64,000 nt of DNA from Pseudonocardia kunmingensis (GTDB lineage Bacteria; Actinomycetota; Actinomycetes; Mycobacteriales; Pseudonocardiaceae). Both the position numbers and the translations under genes were made by a program. The notes under the pieces are model-generated. The model did no database searches. It worked only from the letters and a program-made list of their open reading frames with translations, and was not told the origin of the DNA. The stretch covers positions 434,001 through 498,000 of the forward strand of contig NZ_VFPA01000004.1 in assembly GCF_006716445.1 (NCBI RefSeq). The letters are read 5' to 3'. The first letter of the stretch is position 1; the number at the start of each line of letters is the position of its first letter. This document shows, in pieces, positions 43,816-52,766 of this stretch.

Positions 43816-45195
43816 TCAGGAACGGCGGTGCGGGGTGGGCCGGGTCACGCCGCTCGGTACGGTGTGCAGCCCCATGCGCACCGTGTTGCGACCGGCGCGC
43901 TTGGCGGCGTACATCGCGGTGTCGGCCACCTCGAGCAGCTGGGCGAGGTCGGTGCCGTCCGCGGGGTGGGTGGCCCCGCCGATCGACACCGTGAGCGCCT
44001 CGACGACCAGGCCCCCGCGCATCTCCGGCACCTCGACGCGCAGCGCGGCCACGCGCTTGCGGATGCGCTCGGCGACGGTGACCGCGGCGAGCCGGGCCTC
44101 CTCGTCCCCCTCGGCGCCGGGGAGCAGGACGACGAACTCCTCGCCACCGAACCGGCCGACGAGGTCGTCGTCGCGCACCTCCGCCCGCACCGCGGCGGCC
44201 ACGGCGGCGAGCACGTGGTCGCCGACCAGGTGCCCGTGGCGGTCGTTGATGAGCTTGAAGTGGTCGAGGTCCAGCACCAGCAGACCGACCCGGCCGTCGG
44301 TGCGCTCGGCGCGCCGCAGGACCCGGGCCGCGCGCACGTGCCAGGCGGCCGCGTTGAGCAAGCCGGTCTTGCCGTCGACGCTGGCGGCCTCCTCCAGCTG
44401 CCGCACGAGCACGGTGCGGTGCAGGACGATCAGCGGGGGCAGCACCAGGACGGCGTACGCCGGACCGAGCGCGGCCATCGCCCCCGCGGCGAGCGCGCCC
44501 ATCGAGAGCGTGGCGAACTCGAGCACGGCCTCGTCGCCGTGGGCGAGGACGTGCAGGAACGTGGGGAGGTCGCGGTTCGGGCCGCTCAGCACGATGACGG
44601 CGACGACCAGCACCATGTTGACGGCCGCGTAGGCCAGGAGCGCGAGCAGGACCGCGCCGAGGCCCTCCACCGTGTGGAAGAGCGCGTCGCGATCGACCAG
44701 CCCGGTGACGGCCGCGGCCGCCTGCACGGCGAGCACGACGGTGGCCGTGCTGAACAGGGCGCGGTGCGGAGGCACTCCGGTGCGGCGCCACACCCGGGCG
44801 TAGAGGTGGCCGTAGATGCCGATCACCACGACGCTCGCGAGCGCGCCGGGCAACAGAGCGGCCGCCGCGAACGCCCACACCGAGCTGAGGTCGATGTGCG
44901 GGCTCTCGTCGGAGCGGTCGCGCACCCGCTCGACGCCGAGCGACGCCTCGGTGCTCACTAGTCCGGCCGCGACGAGGACGGCCAGCAGCACGGCCCAGTT
45001 CTCGGGGAGGACCGGGACGTCTCGCGAGACCGCCGTGGCCAGGGTGCCGAGGGCCAGGAGTTCGACCGCGAGGATGACCGCGAGCACGGGGAACGGGAGC
45101 GTCCAGACGGACCATCGAGTTACCCCGATCGGTGCGCGTCGTGGCACTGGCATCCCCTGAAACCTTTCAGCCGAGCCCTCATCCTGGCGTTTCAT
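43816..45195 (-). CDS. Membrane diguanylate cyclase (GGDEF)
   Basis: A 459-residue protein. The N-terminal half carries about seven or eight hydrophobic segments (VLAVILAVELLALGTLATAV, then VWAFAAAALLPGALASVVVI and others), a membrane sensor of MASE type. The C-terminal GGDEF domain has LVLDLDHFKLINDRHGHLVG, an intact active site GGEEF, and an inhibitory RDDD site five residues before it. It should make c-di-GMP with product inhibition. Two starts are possible: ATG at 45195 with GGGGGA directly before it, or ATG at 45153. It follows the MftR fragment in opposite context (both minus strand). Confidence 0.92.
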   Translation of the reverse strand: MKRQDEGSAERFQGMPVPRRAPIGVTRWSVWTLPFPVLAVILAVELLALGTLATAVSRDVPVLPENWAVLLAVLVAAGLVSTEASLGVERVRDRSDESPHIDLSSVWAFAAAALLPGALASVVVIGIYGHLYARVWRRTGVPPHRALFSTATVVLAVQAAAAVTGLVDRDALFHTVEGLGAVLLALLAYAAVNMVLVVAVIVLSGPNRDLPTFLHVLAHGDEAVLEFATLSMGALAAGAMAALGPAYAVLVLPPLIVLHRTVLVRQLEEAASVDGKTGLLNAAAWHVRAARVLRRAERTDGRVGLLVLDLDHFKLINDRHGHLVGDHVLAAVAAAVRAEVRDDDLVGRFGGEEFVVLLPGAEGDEEARLAAVTVAERIRKRVAALRVEVPEMRGGLVVEALTVSIGGATHPADGTDLAQLLEVADTAMYAAKRAGRNTVRMGLHTVPSGVTRPTPHRRS

Positions 45196-45455
45196 TCCCC
45201 CATCCGGGCGGATGGTAGCCGGACGACGACCGTACGTCACCGGTCAGTGTGCCCCGTACGTGCCGCCGAACGCCGAACGGCCCTGGCAGGGCGGGCAACG
45301 GCCGGACGCTCTCGGCCCGGACGGCCCAAGCGCGCGCGCAGCACCACAGGAAAGCCTAACCGAGGGAGGCGGAGAGGAATGAAGGGCTGTGACGGCGGTC
45401 ATGCCCGCAGTGAGAAGCGGACCCGGAGAACCCGGCCGGACGCGGCGTCGGGCTG

Positions 45456-45532
45456 TGGTGGCCAGGGGCGGGGTCGAACCGCCGACCTACCGCTTTTCAG
45501 GCGGTCGCTCGTACCAACTGAGCTACCTGGCC
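45456..45532 (-). tRNA. tRNA-Phe (GAA)
   Basis: Minus strand: acceptor GGCCAGG/CCTGGCC, anticodon stem ACCGC/GCGGT with loop CTGAAAA (anticodon GAA), T-arm GGTTCGACC. The 3' CCA is encoded (45456-45458). Last of a Glu-Asp-Phe cluster. Confidence 0.95.
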
Positions 45533-45562
45533 GAGAACCCGGCACTACACCGGGAGGTGGTG

Positions 45563-45636
45563 CGACCCAGACGGGACTCGAACCCGCGACCTTCGCCGTG
45601 ACAGGGCGACGCGCTAACCAACTGCGCCACTGGGCC
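45563..45636 (-). tRNA. tRNA-Asp (GTC)
   Basis: Minus strand: acceptor GGCCCAG/CTGGGTC, anticodon loop CTGTCAC on stem TCGCC/GGCGA (anticodon GTC), T-arm GGGTTCGAGTCCC. CCA is not encoded. It lies 30 bp upstream of tRNA-Phe. Confidence 0.95.
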
Positions 45637-45667
45637 TTGCTGTTGTACTGGTCGTACTGGTGGAGCG

Positions 45668-45740
45668 TACCCCCAACGGGATTCGAACCCGCGCTGCCGC
45701 CTTGAAAGGGCGGAGTCCTAGGCCGCTAGACGATGGGGGC
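45668..45740 (-). tRNA. tRNA-Glu (TTC)
   Basis: Minus strand: acceptor GCCCCCA/TGGGGGT, anticodon loop CTTTCAA on stem CCGCC/GGCGG (anticodon TTC), T-arm GGGTTCGAATCCC. CCA is not encoded. First gene of the cluster; its promoter should lie in 45741-45887. Confidence 0.95.
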
Positions 45741-45887
45741 TTGGACCCGGGGGTCCCCGCCCTCCAACGGCTTTCCGTTGGGAGCTCGACCAGCATAAGG
45801 CAGGCGGCCGGCGCCCCCGAACCCGGGGGGGTCCAACCGCCCGCCGTCTGCGTTCCAGTGCTGGTCACACGCCCGGCGGGCGGCCCG

Positions 45888-46121
45888 TCAGCGCGTGACG
45901 GGCGGAGGCAGGTCGGGGTTGGCCGAGATCAGCCCGAGCATGTCGAGGAGCTGGCGCAGGTCCTCGGAGTCGTCGGAGTTGCGCGCCACCACCATCCGCG
46001 CGCGCCGCAGCTGCTCCTCGGACACGCGGTAGGCGTCGGCGGCAGTGCGCTGGCTGGGGATCGATCCGCTCGAGGCGAACCGTTCCCCCTCGAGTTCCTG
46101 ACGTGCGCTACCGATTGTCAT
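45888..46121 (-). CDS. Small conserved hypothetical protein
   Basis: A 77-residue protein (AADAYRVSEEQLRRARMVVA, then RNSDDSEDLRQLLDMLGLIS). The central part is a predicted helix-turn-helix-like pair with a Leu-rich C-terminal helix; no membrane segment. I recall proteins of this type in other actinobacteria, without assigned function. ATG start, 147 bp upstream of the tRNA cluster on the same strand. Confidence 0.6.
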   Translation of the reverse strand: MTIGSARQELEGERFASSGSIPSQRTAADAYRVSEEQLRRARMVVARNSDDSEDLRQLLDMLGLISANPDLPPPVTR

Positions 46122-46428
46122 CGACGCCTCCCCGTGCGGTCGCCCACCAGTCGTTGACCGAGCGGGGGCGCGCCTCCCGCGGACTGCGCCGTCCGCCGGA
46201 CACCGGTCGCCTCACCCGTCCCGGGCAACCCCAGCCCCGGTCCGGAACGCCCCGCAGCCACCCCCGTGGCCGTGACCGGCACGTTACCTAACGGGTGGCG
46301 TCGGATACACCCCTCTTCCCGGGTGAGCCTCACGGCCGACGCTCACGCAGTGCGAGCGCGCTCCTCGAAGGCCCGCGAGCCCGCCGCAGCGAAGCGGGGC
46401 GATCGGCGCGAGCCGTAGGCTTCGTGGC
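46122..46428. other. 307-bp divergent intergenic region
   Basis: No gene is supported. It includes CGTTACCTAACG (46282-46293), a small dyad near the leftward gene, and a TAGGCT -10 box (46416-46421) ending 7 bases before the ATG at 46429. Confidence 0.45.
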
Positions 46429-46854
46429 ATGCCGCCGCCCCCCGAACGGCCCCGCTCGCGACATCGCGCTCCCGCGCCTGTGCGCCGGGAGCAGCCCGCG
46501 CGCCGGGAGCAGGCCGAGGAGCCCGTGGAGGACAGGGAGCTCGACTCCTACCTCGCGGCGCTCTCCGGCGGCGGGGAGGAGCACCCCACGGAGCTCACCG
46601 GACGGTTCGGCTCGGCGCAGGTGTTCCAGCTGCGCCTGCCGGCGCTGCGGATCGAGCAGCTGCGCCGGATCGCCTCCGACCGGGGCGTGTCGCCCGGCGC
46701 GCTCGCGGTCGACTGGGTGATCGAGCGACTGGACCGCGAGGACACCCCGACCGGCCCGCTGCCGGTGGTGGAGGACGAGGAGGAGCAGCCGAAGCGCCGC
46801 GGCCTGCGCCGCGCGCTGGGACGCAAGGCGCCGTCCTGGCCCTTCGGCCCCTGA
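46429..46854 (+). CDS. Hypothetical protein with ribbon-helix-helix-like segment
   Basis: A 141-residue protein. The first 35 residues are Pro/Arg-rich. The middle (QVFQLRLPALRIEQLRRIAS then DRGVSPGALAVDWVIERLDR) has the strand-helix-helix pattern of ribbon-helix-helix DNA-binding proteins. The C-terminus alternates an acidic cluster (EDEEEQ) and a basic one (KRRGLRRALGRK). No antitoxin partner is next to it. A TAGGCT box 7 bases before the ATG suggests a leaderless message. Confidence 0.6.
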   Translation: MPPPPERPRSRHRAPAPVRREQPARREQAEEPVEDRELDSYLAALSGGGEEHPTELTGRFGSAQVFQLRLPALRIEQLRRIASDRGVSPGALAVDWVIERLDREDTPTGPLPVVEDEEEQPKRRGLRRALGRKAPSWPFGP

Positions 46855-46911
46855 CCGCGGAAGCCGTCGCCGGCGTGGGCGGACACGGCCGGGGCGACTC
46901 CGCCCGCGGCG

Positions 46912-48231
46912 TCAGCGGCCGGCGACGACCACGCGTGCCGCCGGGTCCCCGCTGAGGCAGGGACTGCCCGTGAGCAGCGTGGGATCGACCGCGGCGGCGA
47001 GCGCCCGGTAGCCGGCTGCCGAGAGGTGCAGCCCGTCCCCCGCGTCGTAGGGCGGCGCCAGCCGGGAGGGGTCCGCCGGGTCCGCGACGGCGGCGGCGAA
47101 GTCGAAGACCCCATCGGCGTGCTCCCGGCCGTGGGCCCGGACCCACGCGTTGACCTCCTCGCGGGCCGCGAGACCCCCGGGCGTGCCGCGCGGTCCGGTG
47201 GTCGAGGGCGTCACCGTCGTGAGGAAGACGCGCTTGCCGGCCGACCGGGCGCGCTCGGCGACGAGCCGCAGGCCCGCGACGAGCTCCTCGGCCCCGCGGC
47301 CGGTGGCGATGTCGTTGGTGCCGACGTGCAGCACGACGTCGGTGGCGCCCGCGACGGTGAGGACGTCCCGGTCGAGCCGGTCCGTCACCGGCTCACCGTG
47401 GCGCGGCCCGTCGTCCGGGAGCAGCCGGTTGCCGGAGATGCCCGCGTTGAGCACCGCCATCGTCGCCGCCCCGCCGGTGTCGGCGATGCGCGCGGACAGC
47501 ACGTCGGTCCACCGCTGCCCGGACGCGGCGCCCACGCCGTCGGTGATCGAGTCGCCGACGGCGACGACCGCGTTCACCGCCCGCGGCACGCGCACCTCCA
47601 CGCCGCTGAGCACGGGCCAGGACGGCAGCACGGCGGGGAAGGCCGAGGCGTCCGCGAACGTGGCGTCCCCCCGCCCCGAGAGGTAGGTGTCGCGCAGCGC
47701 CACCGAATGCTGGGTGAGGACCTCGGGCACCACCGGCAGGAACAGGCTCACGGCCAGCGGCCTGCCCACCTCCGCGACCAGCGGGACCGGGTCGCTCATG
47801 ACGTGCCCGCCGGGCGGGATCACCACCGACTGCTGCCCGCCGAACGCGACCGGCCGTCCGCTGCCCGCCACCATCCCGGCGGCTCCGTCCGAGCGAGCGG
47901 CGGTGGCGGCACCGACCGCGAGCGGCGTGGTGCCGTAGGCGTTGGACAGGCGTAGGCGCACCTGCGAACCCGTGACCTGCGGGTCCACCACCATCCGGAC
48001 CGTGGCCCCACCCAGTCCCTCGGGGCGCGGGCCCGCCTCGGCGGCCGCCTGCCAGCCCGCCACCCAGCGTGGGCCGCAGGCGTCGACACCGGGCGCAGCC
48101 GCCGGTGGGCGGGCGGCGCCGCCGGTGGCGACGGCGAGCCCCACGGCGCAGGCGAGCGCCACCAGGACGGCCAGGCCGGACGGGAGCCAGCCCGCCGCCT
48201 GCACGTGTCCGTGTCGAGACGCCCTGCCCAC
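46912..48231 (-). CDS. Secreted SGNH/GDSL-family esterase
   Basis: A 439-residue exported hydrolase. N-terminal signal anchor (LPSGLAVLVALACAVGLAVA), a beta-rich domain (about 45-215, RLRLSNAYGTTPLAVG) and an SGNH catalytic domain: VVAVGDSITDGVG (Ser block I, near 218), NAGISGNRLL (Gly block II), LHVGTNDI (Asn block III), DGLHLSAAGY (Asp-His block V). It resembles actinobacterial GDSL lipases/esterases acting on acyl or acetyl esters outside the cell. The GTG at 48231 is 6 bases after GGAGGGG and is preferred to the longer frame. Confidence 0.88.
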   Translation of the reverse strand: MGRASRHGHVQAAGWLPSGLAVLVALACAVGLAVATGGAARPPAAAPGVDACGPRWVAGWQAAAEAGPRPEGLGGATVRMVVDPQVTGSQVRLRLSNAYGTTPLAVGAATAARSDGAAGMVAGSGRPVAFGGQQSVVIPPGGHVMSDPVPLVAEVGRPLAVSLFLPVVPEVLTQHSVALRDTYLSGRGDATFADASAFPAVLPSWPVLSGVEVRVPRAVNAVVAVGDSITDGVGAASGQRWTDVLSARIADTGGAATMAVLNAGISGNRLLPDDGPRHGEPVTDRLDRDVLTVAGATDVVLHVGTNDIATGRGAEELVAGLRLVAERARSAGKRVFLTTVTPSTTGPRGTPGGLAAREEVNAWVRAHGREHADGVFDFAAAVADPADPSRLAPPYDAGDGLHLSAAGYRALAAAVDPTLLTGSPCLSGDPAARVVVAGR

Positions 48232-48491
48232 TGCGCACCCCTCCGTAGGCGATTCGCTACGCACTGTGGAACGAGGCGGGCACTCGTCGGGTAGTCGGCC
48301 GAACGGGTGGTGACGCTACGTTGCGCTATGTCTGAGCGGGCCGCGGCTCCCGATGGAGGGACGGCCGACCACTCGGGCAGGTGGGTGACGCGAGCCCCGC
48401 CCGCGGGCCTGCACTCCGCTGCGCACACGGCTTACTGTCACCGCGGGAGCCCGGCGGGACCGGGCAGGCACGAGGGCGAGGAGGCCAGCGG

Positions 48492-50369
48492 ATGGGTGGG
48501 TACGAGGACGTCTTCCGCGCCAGCACGGAGGACCCGGAGGGCTTCTGGCTCGGGGCGGCGCAGGCGATCGACTGGCACGTCGCGCCCACCCGCGCGCTCG
48601 ACGCGTCGCGGCCGCCGTTCTACCGGTGGTTCCCCGACGGGGAGCTGAACGTCTGCCACAACGCCCTGGACCGGCACGTGGACGCGGGCCGGGGCGGCCA
48701 GGCCGCGCTGGTCTACGACTCCCCGGTCACCGGCACGCAGCGCACCTACACCTACGAGCAGCTGCGCGACGAGGTGGCGCGGTTCGCAGGCGTGCTCGCC
48801 GGTCTCGGCGTGGGCCGCGGCGACCGCGTGGTGATCTACCTGCCGATGGTGCCGGAGGCCGCGATCGCGATGCTCGCGTGCGCGCGGATCGGCGCCGTGC
48901 ACTCGGTGGTCTTCGGCGGGTTCGCGCCGAAGGAGCTCGCGGTCCGGATCGACGACGCCGCGCCCACCGTCGTCGTCTCGGCGTCGTGCGGCATCGAGGG
49001 CAAGCGGGTGATCGAGTACAAGCCGCTGCTGGACGCGGCGATCGAGCAGGCGACCCACAAGCCCGCGAAACGCGTGATCCTGCAGCGCCCGCAGGCCGAG
49101 GCCGCGCTGGGTCCGGACGACGTCGACTGGGCGGCGGCGATGGCGTCGGCCACCCCCGCGGACTGCGTGCCGGTGCGGTCGACCGACCCGCTCTACGTCC
49201 TCTACACCTCCGGCACGACCGGGAAGCCGAAGGGCGTGGTGCGCGACAGCGGGGGCCACGCGGTCGCGCTGCGCTGGTCCATGCCGAACGTCTACGACGT
49301 CGACACCGGCGAGACGATCTTCACCGCGTCCGACGTCGGGTGGGTCGTCGGCCACTCCTACATCGTCTACGCGCCGCTGCTCGCCGGGGCCACCACCGTG
49401 CTCTACGAGGGCAAGCCGGTCGGCACGCCGGACGCCGGGCAGTTCTGGCGCGTGGTCGCCGAGCACGGCGTCAAGAGCCTCTTCACCGCCCCCACCGCCT
49501 TCCGCGCGATCAAGAAGGAGGACCCGCACGGCGAGTACGCACAGCAGTACGACCTCTCCGGGCTGCGCTACCTGTTCCTCGCCGGTGAGCGGCTGGACCC
49601 GGAGACCTACCGGTGGGCCGCCGACCTGCTCGGCATCCCCGTGATCGACCACTGGTGGCAGACCGAGACGGGCTGGCCGATCGTGGCCAACCCGGCGGGC
49701 ATCGAGCTGCTCCCGACCAAGCCCGGCTCCCCGACGAAGCCGCTGCCCGGCTGGGACGTGCAGGTGCTCGACACCTCGGGGAAGCCGGTCGAGCCGGGCA
49801 CCGACGGCGCGATCGTCGTCAAGCTGCCGATGCCGCCGGGCTCGCTGCCCACGCTGTGGAACGACGACGAGCGGTTCGTGCAGTCCTACCTGGCCGCGTT
49901 CGACGGCTACTACCTCACCGGCGACGGCGGCCGGATCGACTCCGACGGCTACGTCTACGTCATGGGCCGCACCGACGACGTGATCAACGTGGCCGGCCAC
50001 CGGCTCTCGACCGGCGGCATGGAGGAGGTCCTCGCCTCGCACCCGGACGTCGCTGAGTGCGCGGTGATCGGCGTGGCCGACGTGATGAAGGGGCAGGTCC
50101 CCCGCGGGTTCGTCGTGCTGAAGGCGGGCGTCGAGCGGGACGAGGAGCAGTTGCGCGCCGAGCTCGTGCAGCTGGTGCGCGACCAGGTCGGCGCGGTGGC
50201 GAGCCTCAAGGACGTGGCTGTCGTCCCGGCCCTGCCGAAGACCCGCTCGGGCAAGATCCTGCGCAAGACGATGCGCGGCATCGCAGACGGAGTGGACGAG
50301 CCGGTGCCCAGCACGATCGACGACGCGACGGTGTTGGACGCGCTACGCCCGGTGCTGCGCCGCAGCTGA
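48492..50369 (+). CDS. prpE: Propionyl-CoA (acetyl-CoA-type) synthetase
   Basis: A 625-residue AMP-forming synthetase. PrpE-like features: FYRWFPDGELNVCHNALDRH, core loop YVLYTSGTTGKPKGVVRDSG, SDVGWVVGHSYIVYAPLLAG, WWQTETGWPI, and the C-terminal catalytic lysine in TRSGKILRK (Lys588), the target of acetylation in this family. VVRD after the P-loop favours propionate over acetate. It activates short-chain fatty acids in the cytosol. The ATG has GAGGCCAGCG upstream; TACTGT at 48433-48438 is a possible -10. Followed by a perfect palindrome. Confidence 0.92.
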   Translation: MGGYEDVFRASTEDPEGFWLGAAQAIDWHVAPTRALDASRPPFYRWFPDGELNVCHNALDRHVDAGRGGQAALVYDSPVTGTQRTYTYEQLRDEVARFAGVLAGLGVGRGDRVVIYLPMVPEAAIAMLACARIGAVHSVVFGGFAPKELAVRIDDAAPTVVVSASCGIEGKRVIEYKPLLDAAIEQATHKPAKRVILQRPQAEAALGPDDVDWAAAMASATPADCVPVRSTDPLYVLYTSGTTGKPKGVVRDSGGHAVALRWSMPNVYDVDTGETIFTASDVGWVVGHSYIVYAPLLAGATTVLYEGKPVGTPDAGQFWRVVAEHGVKSLFTAPTAFRAIKKEDPHGEYAQQYDLSGLRYLFLAGERLDPETYRWAADLLGIPVIDHWWQTETGWPIVANPAGIELLPTKPGSPTKPLPGWDVQVLDTSGKPVEPGTDGAIVVKLPMPPGSLPTLWNDDERFVQSYLAAFDGYYLTGDGGRIDSDGYVYVMGRTDDVINVAGHRLSTGGMEEVLASHPDVAECAVIGVADVMKGQVPRGFVVLKAGVERDEEQLRAELVQLVRDQVGAVASLKDVAVVPALPKTRSGKILRKTMRGIADGVDEPVPSTIDDATVLDALRPVLRRS

Positions 50370-50376
50370 TCCACCT

Positions 50377-50425
50377 GACGAACGGCACTCTCGTCGGTGA
50401 GGTACCGACGAGAGTGCCGTTCGTC
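50377..50425. repeat. GACGAACGGCACT-family palindrome, copy C (terminator position)
   Basis: Perfect 22-bp arms at 50377-50398 and 50404-50425 with a 5-nt loop GAGGT. It starts 8 bp after the prpE stop. It is the most perfect member of the family. Confidence 0.88.
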
Positions 50426-50564
50426 GGGACGGGGACAGGGCCGGATGGCGCAATTCGTGACGGCTCGGTAACACCTCGTGGTCCGGTGGAGACATCCCCG
50501 TGCAGGCCGGCGCTCCCCCGACGGCGGCCGCTCCCCCGCTCCACCTCGAGAGGACCCCGCTCTC

Positions 50565-51092
50565 ATGGCTCCCGTCTCCGCACCCCGGCGTCGCCGTGCG
50601 GCCGTGTTCGCCGCCACGCTCACCGCCGCCCTCGTCGTCGCCATGGCCGGCACCGCCCTGGCCGCCGAAGACCTCGACTGCTCCGACTTCGACCACCAGG
50701 AGGAGGCCCAGGCCGTCCTCGAGGAGGACCGGTCCGACCCGCACCGGCTCGACGGTGGCCCGGACGGCGCCGGCGACGGCGTGGCCTGCGAGTCGCTGCC
50801 CCGCCGCGGCGACGCGGACGACGCGGGCGTCGACGAGGACGCGGACGAGGACGCACCGGCCACCACACCGGCCACCCCGGCGGAGGACGACGGGGACGGC
50901 GACCGCGACTGCCCCGACTTCGCCACCCAGGCGGCGGCGCAGGCCGCGCTGGCGCGAGGTGCGGGCGACCGCGAGCGGCTCGACGCCGACGACGACGGCA
51001 TCGCCTGCGAGCGGCACTTCGGCACCGAGGGCCGCCAGGTGGCGGTGTTCCCGCAGGGTGGTGTGGCCACCGGCGGGGTCCCCCGGCCGTGA
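50565..51092 (+). CDS. Secreted protein with two excalibur calcium-binding domains
   Basis: A 175-residue exported protein. The signal peptide AAVFAATLTAALVVAMAGTA is followed by two excalibur units: DLDCSDFDHQEEAQAVLEED with DGVACE, and DRDCPDFATQAAAQAALARG with DDGIACE. Each has the D-x-D-x-D-G-x-x-C-E-type calcium loop and a cysteine pair. An acidic linker (about 85-110) separates them. No LPxTG-type sorting signal is visible. Its stop overlaps the GTG of the sortase gene. Confidence 0.85.
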   Translation: MAPVSAPRRRRAAVFAATLTAALVVAMAGTALAAEDLDCSDFDHQEEAQAVLEEDRSDPHRLDGGPDGAGDGVACESLPRRGDADDAGVDEDADEDAPATTPATPAEDDGDGDRDCPDFATQAAAQAALARGAGDRERLDADDDGIACERHFGTEGRQVAVFPQGGVATGGVPRP

Positions 51093-51733
51093 CCCGCACG
51101 CTCCGGCGAGCCGGGCTCGCCGCCGTGCTCCTCGCGCTGGTCACGGCGTGCGCAGCGCCGCCCGTGCCGGGCCCGGTCGGTCGCGCCGCGACCTCGGCCG
51201 CCACCTCGGCCACCCCGGCCGCGCCGGTCGCGAGCGTGCCGCCGCCCGCACCGGACGCGGCGCTCGCGCCGTCCGCGCCCGTCGGGATCGCGGTGCCCGC
51301 GATCGGGGTGCGCGTCGAGTCGCTGCTCGCCCTCGGCATCGCCGGGGACGGCGAGCTCGAGGTGCCCCCGGACGCGGCGAGCGCCGGATGGTTCACCCTC
51401 GGCCCCACGCCCGGCGCCCGCGGGCCTGCGGTGATCGCCGGACACGTCGACTACGCGGGCGTTCCCGGCGTGTTCCACCGCCTCGCCGAACTGGCGCCCG
51501 GCGACGAGGTCAGCGTGCCGCGGGCCGACGGGTCCCGGGCCGTGTTCGGCACCTACCGGGTGGACCGGTACGCGAAGTCGGAGTTCCCCACCGAGCGCGT
51601 CTACGGCGACACCGGCGGCCCCGAGCTCCGGCTGATCACCTGCGGGGGCGCCTTCGACACCCGCAGCGGGCACTACAGCGACAACGTCGTGGCCTACGCG
51701 CGGCTGGTGGGGGTCGTCCGAGAACGCGGGTGA
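51089..51733 (+). CDS. Class F-type sortase, probable lipoprotein
   Basis: A 214-residue protein. The N-terminal signal ends in LVTACAAP, a lipobox-like sequence (Cys near residue 20), followed by a Pro/Ala linker. The sortase domain carries VIAGHVDYAGVPGVFHRL (catalytic His) and LRLITCGGAFD (catalytic Cys), with a late arginine in the family position. Sortases attach proteins to the wall; class F types in actinobacteria often have unclear substrates. Coupled to the excalibur gene. Its last 40 bp overlap the end of the convergent regulator gene. Confidence 0.87.
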   Translation: MTRTLRRAGLAAVLLALVTACAAPPVPGPVGRAATSAATSATPAAPVASVPPPAPDAALAPSAPVGIAVPAIGVRVESLLALGIAGDGELEVPPDAASAGWFTLGPTPGARGPAVIAGHVDYAGVPGVFHRLAELAPGDEVSVPRADGSRAVFGTYRVDRYAKSEFPTERVYGDTGGPELRLITCGGAFDTRSGHYSDNVVAYARLVGVVRERG

Positions 51734-52632
51734 CGCTGTGCGATGCCGTCGAGATAGGCGGTCAGGGCGTGGTCGAACACGCCGTCGACGTCGACGACCG
51801 CAGCCTGGCCCACCGCCGCGAGTCGCGGAAGGCGCCCGGATTCCACCAGCGCCGTCGCTTCGGCGTCGACCACCGACCACCACTGCGCGTTGCGCATCCG
51901 CGTCTCGCGTTCGGCGCGCAGTTCGCCGGCGGCGCCGAGGGCCAGGCCGCGCACGAGCGCGGGCAGCGCGAGCGCGGCCCGGGTCCGCTCGGCAGGCGGG
52001 AGGCCGAGCTCGTCCAACGCCTGCAACGTCCACTCGCCGTGCACCATCGCCTCGGGAACCAAGGGCGGTCTGGTCACCGAGAGGAGCTCTGCGAGCCACG
52101 GATGCCGGCGGTAGAGCCGCCACTGCAGCCGGTACACGCTCTCGAGCCGGGACCGCCACCCGGCGAGTCCCGGGCCCGGGAGCGGATGGGCCCGGAACAC
52201 CGTCCGGATCATGAGGTACTCGAGCTCTTCCCGACCGGCGACGTGGTGGTAGAGCGACATCGGCGTCACGCCGAGCTCCCCGGCGATGCTGCGCATGGTC
52301 ACCGCCTCCAGCCCGTCCGCGTCGGCACGGGCGAGCGCGGCCGCGACGATCTGGGCCCTGCTCAACCCGTGGTCGGCGGATCGGACGCGTCGTCCCGGCG
52401 GCCGCTCGGGGACGCGCACCACGGTGCCGGCTCCCGGGCGCGTGACGACGAGTCCCTCGTCGCGCAGGACCGCGAGCGCCCGGCTCGCGGTCGCCATGGC
52501 GACCCCCCAGTCGCGGACCAGCTGCCGGGTCGAGGGCACGCGGTCACCCGGCCGCAGCTCCCCGGAGGCGATCCGTTCCCGCAGGGCCCCGGCGATGCGC
52601 TCGAACGGACGCCCGCGCTGATCTGGTGGCAC
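51694..52632 (-). CDS. GntR-TetR fusion transcriptional regulator
   Basis: A 312-residue regulator with two DNA-binding modules: an N-terminal GntR winged helix (PFERIAGALRERIASGELRP, PSTRQLVRDWGVAMATASRA, about 9-75) and a TetR helix-turn-helix (VTMRSIAGELGVTPMSLYHH, about 108-127). A TetR_C-type helical domain follows (YRLQWRLYRRHPWLAELLSV and onward). Such fusions occur in actinobacteria. GTG start. It diverges from the amidohydrolase gene with 134 bp between them and probably controls it. A partial dyad, AGAGCGCGTTGTAGTGCTCT (52688-52707), is a candidate operator. Confidence 0.88.
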   Translation of the reverse strand: MPPDQRGRPFERIAGALRERIASGELRPGDRVPSTRQLVRDWGVAMATASRALAVLRDEGLVVTRPGAGTVVRVPERPPGRRVRSADHGLSRAQIVAAALARADADGLEAVTMRSIAGELGVTPMSLYHHVAGREELEYLMIRTVFRAHPLPGPGLAGWRSRLESVYRLQWRLYRRHPWLAELLSVTRPPLVPEAMVHGEWTLQALDELGLPPAERTRAALALPALVRGLALGAAGELRAERETRMRNAQWWSVVDAEATALVESGRLPRLAAVGQAAVVDVDGVFDHALTAYLDGIAQRHPRSRTTPTSRA

Positions 52633-52766
52633 GGTCGCATCGTACTAGTGCGCTGCTGCGCCTCCGGCGGTCAAGCCTCCGGTAGCTAGAGCGCGTTGTA
52701 GTGCTCTTCTCAGAAAGCGCACTGCCGTCGGCGAATGGCCGGGCGCGTGCGCCATACGTTGTACAG

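Noticed and set aside
46122..46428. Riboswitch or structured leader in the divergent region
   Set aside because: Short dyads only; nothing matching a riboswitch core that I could recognise.
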